61,642 nt of DNA, taken from contig MU621177.1 in the NCBI GenBank assembly GCA_025399215.1, positions 1-61,642 on the forward strand, written 5' to 3'. Source of the stretch: Globomyces pollinis-pini. Taxonomy: Eukaryota > Chytridiomycota > Chytridiomycetes > Rhizophydiales > Globomycetaceae. Both the position numbers and the translations under genes were made by a program. Of this stretch, positions 54,264 through 61,642 are shown piece after piece. The notes under the pieces are model-generated. The model saw only the letters and a program-made list of their open reading frames with translations, did not search any database and was not told the DNA's origin. Numbering within the stretch: the first letter of the stretch is position 1; the number at the start of each line of letters is the position of its first letter.

Positions 54264-54587
54264 TTGAAATTTTTTGAAAATGACCCATTACGACTAAAAG
54301 TCACCAAAATAGTCGGTTTACAACATGGAAACAATGGAAGAACATGTGGAATACATCCTGAGTTCAGTAAAGGTGTAGAAATAGGAACGTTGCTCAAATT
54401 GAGAAGCGGTATCGTAACATTATCAGAAATCGTGACTGAAAAACGGGATATTATCATACCAAAACCTGTAGGGGTCGCTAAAAAGAGAGGAAGAAAGAAG
54501 AAAGTACCCCAAGAGAATGTTAAAGTTGTCAAATTACGGACCGAAAAGGTTGTCCAAGTCCGAATTTGGAACAATGGAGTCTTGTAA
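54264..54587 (+). CDS. 107-residue basic protein inside the terminal-inverted-repeat element
   Basis: I do not recognise the family. The frame starts MKFFENDPLRLKVTKIVGLQ and contains NGRTCGIHPEFSKGVEIGTL, then a Lys/Arg-rich AT-hook-like patch (VGVAKKRGRKKKVPQ), and ends VVQVRIWNNGVL. The fraction of sense codons and lack of stops over 324 bp are suggestive but not conclusive. If real, it may be element-encoded, with a DNA-binding patch. Confidence 0.4.
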   Translation: MKFFENDPLRLKVTKIVGLQHGNNGRTCGIHPEFSKGVEIGTLLKLRSGIVTLSEIVTEKRDIIIPKPVGVAKKRGRKKKVPQENVKVVKLRTEKVVQVRIWNNGVL

Positions 54588-54604
54588 TAAAGACCATAAA
54601 TGGT

Positions 54605-54847
54605 TTAAGTTTTTCTCCAGATAAACTTACACCTAATTACTACCCTGGTAAGAGCACCTTTAGGGTTGTCCAAGATAGCTTGGTCAAGTAATTCCAGGAA
54701 TTTAAGTTTTTCAACTAGTCTGAAAGAACGCTTTTTTGTTCCCAAGCCGATGTGTCGATTTCCAAACTGCACCCCTTCATTTTCTAGGATTAAGAAGCGA
54801 TTATGAAAACCTCGAGCTCTTACGTTAACGTTTTGCAAATTATTCAT
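54605..54847 (-). CDS. 80-residue basic protein inside the element (minus strand)
   Basis: Open frame starting MNNLQNVNVRARGFHNRFLI and ending ALTRVVIRCKFIWRKT; basic, no recognised domain. It is convergent with the plus-strand frame in the same element. Weak call; may be non-coding. Confidence 0.3.
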   Translation of the reverse strand: MNNLQNVNVRARGFHNRFLILENEGVQFGNRHIGLGTKKRSFRLVEKLKFLELLDQAILDNPKGALTRVVIRCKFIWRKT

Positions 54848-54936
54848 TAAATAAAAGGCGAACGGTGGCTTTTGGGGTAATTAAAAAAATGGAAAATCGT
54901 CCCTTTTATTATCCATAATACGGTATTTAGTGAAAT

Positions 54937-55383
54937 ATGCTGACTTTAAAAAGAACGAATTCCGATGATGTGGATTTTAAAACACTTTCTGCTGCCCTGG
55001 ACAAAGCACTTGCAGTTGTAAATGGCAACGACAATGATTTCTTTGTCCAATTTAATCATGTTCAAATTGATCAGTGTGTCATTTGTTATTCAGATAACAA
55101 ACCAATTGGAATTGGTGGGTTTAAACTCTATGATACTGGTGTTGCTGAATTAAAACGAATGTTTGTTGATCCAGCATTTCGTAGAAAACAAGTCGCTGTT
55201 CATATTTTAACAGAATTGGAAATTTGGGGCAAAGAGCTTGGTTTTAATACTTTTGTGTTGGAAACGTCAGTTGATTTAACAGCTGCAATGAAGTTCTATC
55301 AAAATGCAGGATATACAGCAATTGAGAGATATGGTCAATATGCTAATGTAGAAAGTAGCAGATGTATGAAAAAACAAATATAA
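54937..55383 (+). CDS. GNAT-family N-acetyltransferase
   Basis: 148 residues, no introns. A typical small GNAT: core strands VCYSDNKPIGIGGFKLYDTG-type (the sequence reads ICYSDNKPIGIGGFKLYDTG), motif A/P-loop region AELKRMFVDPAFRRKQVAVH (acetyl-CoA site R-R-K-Q-V-A), and the end helix/strand NTFVLETSVDLTAAMKFYQN followed by AGYTAIERYGQYA. The substrate cannot be told from sequence. The protein has a bacterial look and lacks introns, so lateral transfer is possible but not shown. Only 13 bp separate the start codon from the right inverted repeat of the upstream mobile element, so its promoter and leader must lie within that element. Confidence 0.85.
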   Translation: MLTLKRTNSDDVDFKTLSAALDKALAVVNGNDNDFFVQFNHVQIDQCVICYSDNKPIGIGGFKLYDTGVAELKRMFVDPAFRRKQVAVHILTELEIWGKELGFNTFVLETSVDLTAAMKFYQNAGYTAIERYGQYANVESSRCMKKQI

Positions 55384-56937
55384 GATAAACTTTCGTGATT
55401 TCTCTACTATTTCTAGTTTAGATATTTTTTCCATCTTGAAGTTTTTGATAGACACTTTTTGGTTATCATGATAATCTTTCATAACCCTATGTACAGTGAG
55501 TGTGGTGTTCAAAAAACTTTTACCATATGTTGATAGTTATCAGAAGATTTTCAATAGTCATCGATAAATCACTTACCTGAAGAGATCCAAATACTCTTCC
55601 TTTAGCAGCCAGCAACGTTCAAGTCCCCAAAATTCCACTCGTTTTCAACAGTTTGAATTGCTTTGCCTAATGTGTTCAAATTTACAAAGACTTTCACTAG
55701 AATAACTATTTTGGAACATCTAGAGAATGCGACACAATTATTCAACCATTATAGGATACATATGGCAACACTGAACTAGGATACATGGTGCAACACTGAA
55801 CGTATCTGAATTTCAAGTTCTAATCGAAGCAACAATTACGATTCTGTACAGCAAGGCTTTGTGTTTTCCAGACTTCAGTATGTTAATATTCTCATCCTAA
55901 AAAGTTAGGAGTGAAGGTGATATATCAAATCTTCTGGTGAATGTATTGTTCCCTACAAATAGATTCATCAGGGTTCTTTTAATACCTTTTATTGATTACA
56001 TCATGCAATCCACACTATATTGTCCAAATCATATCACAAACCGGTTGCATTGTTCCAAAGGGATACATACATACACATTAGGAGCAATAGTATTTATGCA
56101 GAAAAGGATCAGTATTGGAGTCCAAATGAGTTCCATCATAATTGAATAAAGCCAGTCTCTTCTTGGATTAGTTTGTTTATGTGGTTCAATGGATGATGTA
56201 TTGTTGCTTCAAATAGTATAATGAAGTGTGAATTTGACAAGATACCACATATTCTTTTTGTTGTTGGATGGTATTGCAGTATGGATTTTTGGGATGCCTT
56301 CCAATTTCAATCGTTTTATCGATCGTAGATCAATTGGAGTCGATATTCAATGAGCTTTGAAGCATTCATCTTAATCTTTCAATGGATTCCAATGGATTTC
56401 CTCATATTTTTCAATCTGTTTCTAATCAGTGGTTGGCAAAGAGAATTTGGCTTTTTAAATTCAAAATTTAAACTTTAGACTTTCTCACAAGTTCAAAAAA
56501 CCCGTTGAACATTTTAGACTTTGTAAAAAGTTTTAAAACCCGCCCAACAGAAGATTGGAAAGACCACTTTGGGAACAATCTGATGGTCAATCGAAGAATT
56601 CTGAAATGACGTGGAGAGTATGATGGTGAATGTTAGTGTTCTGAAATGATGTGGAGAGTGCAACACTAACTCAATAAGGAGCTTTAGGAGCATGGATCTG
56701 ATTCTTGCAAACTAATTTACATTTCAATCTACCAAATTAAAAAAAAAGATTATGATTTCATCAGAAAAACATATTCACACACTAAAGAAGACTGAATGTT
56801 TGTGAAGCAATTATCGCCTCTAAATCTAACTACACTTTCAAAGAAGCAGTGAAAGAGACCCACGTGAAATCTAGTGGAAACACGTCAATTGCTGAATTAA
56901 ATCACAGAATTCTTTCATTTTTAATCTTACACTCCAT
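55384..56937. other. Intergenic region with small repeats
   Basis: About 1.5 kb. No convincing gene. Two copies of a 25-26-bp unit (AGGATACAT..GCAACACTGAAC) lie at about 55753-55800, and a TTCTGAAATGAYGTGGAGAGT word is repeated at about 56600 and 56639. Confidence 0.5.
55753..55800 (+). repeat. Two tandem copies of a 25-26-bp unit
   Basis: AGGATACATATGGCAACACT/GAACT followed directly by AGGATACATGGTGCAACACT/GAACG. Confidence 0.65.
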
Positions 56938-58051
56938 ATGTTTGCACTACAAGATTTGTTCAAAATTGAAACCTACTCGAATGGTTGGAATTCCATCCTA
57001 CAAAGGTGGAGCAGACACCCAGTTGATAGAAATAAACTGTCAACCGACATATCTGACGTTTCTATCGAAACCATTGAAACCATTGAATCGCCGCGCACTC
57101 CTGCTACTGGCAAAGGTTGGTCTAGATTTGTTCGAAAGTCAGGTATGATATTGATGCAACTAACTCTTTAGTCATGGGTGCGAACGCACCTGTCTTTAGC
57201 TTCAACAGAAAGAATTCAGAGGTGAATGCTACAGAAAAAAACCCTAAGAAGAAATTGAAAAAGAAACCAAAAACACGATGGTTTCCATTTGGGAAAGTGG
57301 CAGGTATAGCTTTGAACTACATCTAACTCTATCCAGTGGCATCAAAGAGAGAGGATGAATTGGTTACCGTCACTCCAATGGAGGTTGAAATTGGTTGTTT
57401 GGCCGCGGATGAAAAATGCAGTGTCGTGACTGGCAAAACCAAAGCTAGTGTGGTGGAAGATCCACAATTGTTTCTTCCAGCTGGTAGCGATGTGGTAGCT
57501 GTTTTAGCTTCAGGGGAACCTGAACTAGAGAGATTAGTTTCCACACCCTTGACTGAGAAGGCCCCGGCTGTACAAGAGAACCAGATAACTGGTAAAGTGT
57601 TTGAATTAATGCATCAGATGATGAAATTGCTGTATTTGGAGTTTTACAATGCCTATATAGTACTGAAGTTTCCAGCAAGAACCTCATTGCTACCGTTAGT
57701 GCATTCTTGCCTGATGAAGAGTTGCGTTTGAAGATGGTAGTTTTTAGTCTATTGGCATACATCCAACATAATGCTGTTGATGACCCAATTCATGTGAGTC
57801 AAATTCTACTAAACCATTAGTTTTTATTGAAGCACCACAGACTTGTGACACATTTCATCCGCGACAGCCATAGGTCTTATAGCAGTGATCAAATTGTATC
57901 TTACGTTGAGGTTTGTTTTATCTTGATTAAATTGTAGGAATTCTGTACACCTCATGAAGACATGAAGCTCCTGTATGGAGATTTCCTGGAAGCATTCCAA
58001 ATCATGGAAGCGGTTGAGACTCCGTACTATTTGAATAATCTCTTCAATTAG
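56938..58051 (+). CDS. Unrecognised protein with basic linker and helical C-terminal domain
   Basis: I do not recognise the family. Model from MFALQDLFKIETYSNGWNSI: an N-terminal part with SIETIETIESPRTPATGKGW; a very basic linker (NPKKKLKKKPKTRWFPFGKV) after a 27-nt intron; an acidic/neutral part (ASKREDELVTVTPMEVEIGC, DVVAVLASGEPELERLV); and then, after a 26-nt intron at about 57592-57617, a helical region (DDEIAVFGVLQCLYSTEVSS, FLPDEELRLKMVVFSLLAYI) and RDSHRSYSSDQIVSYVE. The last exon reads EFCTPHEDMKLLYGDFLEAF and ends TPYYLNNLFN, TAG. All introns are short. No membrane segment. The 5' end is the least certain part. Confidence 0.6.
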
Positions 58052-58283
58052 TTCATTCGTTTTGATACAAGTACACTTTTTCTGGTATCTTGCCTTTTAC
58101 TTTTTGATTTCCAATAAACCCTCTTTTTTTCAGCTAGTAAGCCAGATATTACAGCCTTTTTACCCAATTTTAATCTCAAATAATCCTATGTGATAGTGGA
58201 TCATTGGTGTAACTTTAGATTATACAGTCCATCATTTTCAAAACTGAGATTTGAACAACAGATCATAAAGTATTTATTGGTTA

Positions 58284-60608
58284 CTAAAGAAATGCTCGAT
58301 TTCCATTCCAAAAGGCCACTACCCCATTCATAGTCCGCACTACATCTGCAATTGCCTTCTCCACATCCAATCCCTTCTCAATTGCTTCATGAATAGAAGG
58401 GAATGTCTGTGCAGCATACCCAGCCTACACATTAATTAAAACATCACATACCCATTCACCAGGTGCATATATCACATGGCGGAACCATTCACGTCCTGGA
58501 ATACCATCCATGTTGATAAAATATCGTTCTGCAAATGCCAATTGGTCATTATAAAACCGTACCCCCTTTGCATAGTCTTGTTGAACTATTAAAACTTGTT
58601 TCTGTGTTGGTACTGCGTTTTGATACACCTCAATGGCGGTTTGTAATGGCTTGATTGATGCATTGTTGTGGAATTGAGTCAGTTTCTTTTCTATCTGTCT
58701 CGTATACTTTTTCATTGCATCCACATAACTACTATAATCAAATGGTAATACATCTTCAGTGGCTAAACGTAATACTATTGTACCAGTCAATTCCACCATG
58801 AGCTGATAATAATTCCACCCTGGATCACCAAACTAGATGTTATTTTTATCAAACAAAAACCTTTTCCATCCAATTGAAACTATCATAGTTGGAATGATAT
58901 ACACCATAAGGTCCATGGAAACCCAGATCCATAGATGCAATACCAACATGTTGCAAAAATGCCGTATAATCAGACCCAGAACCAAGATCAGACACTCTGG
59001 GATAAGTCTCGCTACCATCATAGGAAGTGTCCGGACTTTGTGCCAACCACTATCATCAATATACTTGTGATTTCATACTGTATCGTACAAACTATTGCCA
59101 GAATTAGGATCAACCAACTCTTTGGCAACATCACGAATCAAGTTTGCCAAAGATGGACTTGCAGATGCTCCCAAGTTAGGTCCTTGTACCCCAACGTCCA
59201 CATTTATATAAGCAATCACAGTTTTATTTAACGTCTGTGAAAATTCCTATACGAATTAATGTCATGGATAGTATACTTCAACCCATTCGGTAGATCCAAT
59301 CAACCCATATTCTTCCGCATCCCAAGAAGCCAAAACAATCGTCCTCGATGGTTTCCACCCTACATATCATTAGATCAATTGAATTTACCTTCTTCTAACA
59401 GTTTACCGAATACTCTACCCATTTCCATCATCACGGCACTTCCAGAATTTGGATCAGTAGCGCCAAATACCCTATCATATCAATCTTGGATTACGTACCA
59501 CGCATCACGATGATTACCAAAAATCACGGCTCGATCCGGTTCACGATGACCTTCAATGACTGAAATAACATTCCAAATTGGTTTTTGTTCAAATTCGTGA
59601 GTTAATTTCAAATCGACAGATCCAAATGGTCTAGTCTATTAGATTTGGTATTTACCCAGTCCAATATGGAATGTCTAAACCACCTTGCCAATTTCCTCCA
59701 ATAGTATCTGCTTTGATACCTTTCCCGATTAATGCTGATAAAAACTAATAGTTCAGAATATGTAATTTACTGGTTTGGCATCTTCATAACTGATAGGAAG
59801 GGCAGGGATTTTTGGAATATTAGCATCAGTGATATTGATTCTTGGTACTCCATCTTTAGCAGGAACGAATGGTGTTAATGGATCGCCAGGGTATGTGCTT
59901 AAAAATTGAATTGAACCCCTTTGCACTGCTGAAGGTGGTCTCCAAGGTCCATCTAACCAATTAATAATAATGGAAATACCAGGATAAACCTTGCCTCTTT
60001 TATACCCGTCATTTTCAGGGTCAGAATAGATCAAAACTCCTATTGCACCCAGTTCTTGTGCACCTTTCACTTTCAATCCACGCATAATACCCTCATAACG
60101 ACAAAGCACTAAATGACCCTTGACTTTAATACCCAAGGCAATCAAGGTTTTGAAATCATCTTGAGTACAATAATTTGCATAAACCACTTGGGCATCTTTG
60201 ATATCCCCATCAGCCGAATAACCTAGAAACGTTGGAACAGCATCTTGATCATGACTAGTTTCATCTTCATCTACTATCTCTTCACGCAATTTAGCTACAT
60301 ATCTGGTGGGTGAGTTGAGTACAAGTGATCTCTCAATTGGGAAATTCAATAATGGTTTATATTCTTCCAATTTCGATTCAAATCCAAATGATTTGAATTG
60401 TTCCAAAGTCCAATCGGCCAATATCTTATCATTATCGGAACCAGCAGGGTGAGCTATTGATGTATATCGTCTATAATATAAGATCATGTCAATACCGTAG
60501 ATAGTCTCTAGCGTTGAGTTTATCAATCTTTTGAGCAAATCGACGTTCGATATCGGATTTGGCAGCTATAGCTGTAATTGTCAGTAGAATCAACCAGCTG
60601 TTTAACAT
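58284..60608 (-). CDS. M28B metallopeptidase, glutamate carboxypeptidase II (FOLH1/Vps70)-like
   Basis: The family comprises type-II or secreted di-zinc exopeptidases. The chosen start gives a signal-peptide/anchor ([16 protein letters not shown]) followed by [18 protein letters not shown] 25-nt intron leads to [20 protein letters not shown] (family TxxPHxAGT/S). The PA domain is intact ([63 protein letters not shown] end). The peptidase domain keeps zinc-ligand motifs: GNHRDAWYV (first His), [11 protein letters not shown] (bridging Asp), [16 protein letters not shown] (Glu-Glu pair). The C-terminal dimerisation domain ([36 protein letters not shown]) is present, ending [14 protein letters not shown]. 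Several short introns interrupt the 58.8-59.8 kb part; their borders are approximate. Confidence 0.88.
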
Positions 60609-60752
60609 TGGTGGAAAAAGCGCGATGGATTTTTGGCTTAGTTCATTGGCGATCCATGCGAGTTCATCTTGTACTCCTGCATAATTCTAGTTGGATTGTT
60701 CGATTTCATATTGTGGTTTAAATGGTAATTAAAAGTACTGGTTTATATTAAA

Positions 60753-61622
60753 TTAGAAATTGTATACGCCAATAGCATATTCTTTCAAGTTGGCAACAAG
60801 CTTCTTTAAATCAATATGAGTTTCTGGTAAATCCAGAATAGACATTGATTTTTTATCACGATATTGTCCATCGATAATAATATGCTCTATTCTTTTCGGT
60901 TTGAGTGCATCTAGGTACATATCAATAAAATTTATACATTTACCTGGATCCGTTTCGATTATTTTAATTAACCTAGAAGGAGTTCCAACGCCAACGAGGA
61001 ATGGCTGACTCTTTAAAGATTGGATTTGTTCATTCAATTTCATGCTGAAGGTTATGTTAATAAAAGGTTACTGTTTCGCGAATAGTTTGGCAACCAACAC
61101 ACGAGGAGTTTGTCGTAATTCTTTGATAATCTCCAGACATCGCAATGCAGATGAACAAATGATCAAAACCTTGATTTTTGTATGTGATTTAACATATAAA
61201 GGTTTGTCTGCGTTCTCATAGACTATAATTATTAATCATTGAAATTCCCAAACGTTTATCTAGTATACATCAAAGAAACCATCTTTACCAAGTAAGACTG
61301 AATAAGATTTTTCATGTAATTCTGGTGTTGGATCAATATCGATATCTAACCAATTACATTGCATCAAATTACCCAAATCTTCGAACGTGACCTGCTTTCT
61401 TTTTGAATTACCTACAGTAGCAGGTTTAACTTTCTTTTGCTTCTTCTTTTTTGGTTCAGGTGATTTTTGAATGGTTGTTTCTACAGTATCCTTGTCTACA
61501 AATTCCTCTAATGCTTCTTCATTGGTACCTACATCTGATTCACCATCTTCGGATTCATTCACTTGAATTTTTTCAATCACAAAATCTTCATCCAAACTCT
61601 CAACTGATTTTTGATTAGACAT
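60753..61622 (-). CDS. CMS1: CMS1 (CMSS1), 90S pre-ribosome-associated protein
   Basis: CMS1 is a nucleolar component of the U3-containing small-subunit processome. The N-terminus (MSNQKSVESLDEDFVIEKIQ) is acidic, followed by a Lys-rich patch (PEPKKKKQKKVKPATVG), as in the family. After introns the conserved helicase-like (but catalytically reduced) core reads KIKVLIICSSALRCLEIIKE, LFAKHMKLNEQIQSLKSQPF, VGVGTPSRLIKIIE, KRIEHIIIDGQYRDKKSMSI, LDLPETH, matching the human GVGTPGRIKEL...DWNWRDQKLRRMMDIPE. It ends KEYAIGVYNF, TAA. One intron of about 46 nt (near 61263-61218) and a short one near 61065-61043 are needed. Start at 61622, 20 bp before the window end. Confidence 0.88.
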
Positions 61623-61642
61623 TGAATTTTCAATTAAAAAAA

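Larger units (their letters stand above)
54199..54923. mobile_element. 725-bp element with perfect 27-bp terminal inverted repeats and TA target duplication
   Basis: The left end (54199-54225) starts CCGTATTATGGATAATAAAA and continues GGGACGA; the right end (54897-54923) is its exact reverse complement over all 27 bp. Both ends are bordered outside by TA (54197-54198 and 54924-54925), the usual target duplication of Tc1/mariner-like transposons. The interior has no room for a transposase, but it has a 107-codon frame on the plus strand and an 80-codon frame on the minus strand. Perfect repeats suggest recent movement, presumably with help from a transposase elsewhere. The right end lies 13 bp before the GNAT start codon. 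Confidence 0.85.

Noticed and set aside
54092..54574. 160-codon minus-strand frame across the inverted-repeat element border
   Set aside because: It crosses the terminal inverted repeat, has no domain, and runs antisense to a more plausible frame.
1..61642. tRNA, rRNA or CRISPR features
   Set aside because: No tRNA B-box/A-box pair, rRNA segment or regularly spaced direct repeat array was recognised by eye.

Overview
The window is compact, AT-rich eukaryotic nuclear DNA with a standard genetic code and genes on both strands. Two neighbours (MDM12 and a PAQR receptor) start only 76 bp apart. Many introns are extremely short, mostly 23-35 nt, with GT...AG ends and a CTAAY/TTTAAC-like branch site. 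The gene set is mixed. A candidate ERMES subunit (MDM12), SEC16, a phosphoserine phosphatase and a coactosin fit a fungus or close fungal relative. AHI1/jouberin (ciliary transition zone), Integrator subunit INTS7 and a five-LIM PINCH-type protein are normally missing from well-studied non-flagellated fungi. I infer a zoosporic, early-diverging fungal lineage (chytrid, blastocladid, aphelid or rozellid grade); the window does not fix the phylum.

Layout, left to right: a truncated Cys-rich protein with an acidic tail (1-1170, -); AHI1 (+); INTS7 (-); coactosin (-); MDM12 (-); a PAQR/adiponectin-receptor protein (+); an unrecognised protein (+); then four paralogous secreted Cys-rich proteins (13.9-19.8 kb, +), with a Bax-inhibitor-1-like gene (-) between the first and second. 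Next are a small one-TM protein and a TM/coiled-coil protein (+), complex I 75-kDa subunit (+), a coiled-coil protein (+), a membrane RING protein, isochorismatase-like hydrolase, phosphoserine phosphatase, DUF924 protein and SEC16 (all -). Then pyruvate dehydrogenase E2, a GLTSCR1-like protein, a double-SWIB protein and an F-box-like/LRR protein (+), UBE2H (-), capping protein alpha (+), PINCH (-), CDC25 (+), a cyclin (+), a 725-bp element with perfect 27-bp terminal inverted repeats, a GNAT acetyltransferase (+), an unrecognised protein (+), a glutamate-carboxypeptidase-II-like M28 peptidase (-) and CMS1 (-).

The strongest unusual signal is a set of intron arrays. In SEC16 (4 units), UBE2H (7 units), the small gene at 20361 (4 units) and MDM12 (2 units), and probably the gene at 12623, one apparent intron is made of several complete minimal introns joined head to tail, each unit about 25-34 nt with GT at the front and AG at the back, with no exon between them. 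In UBE2H and MDM12, alignment to known protein families supports removal of exactly the whole block; in SEC16 and the gene at 20361 the evidence is that removal gives a clean reading frame. The second notable system is the cluster of 16-cysteine secreted proteins, which share a core promoter; one copy carries TGA in place of a conserved cysteine codon.

All gene models were spliced by eye; exon boundaries not explicitly justified below are approximate.
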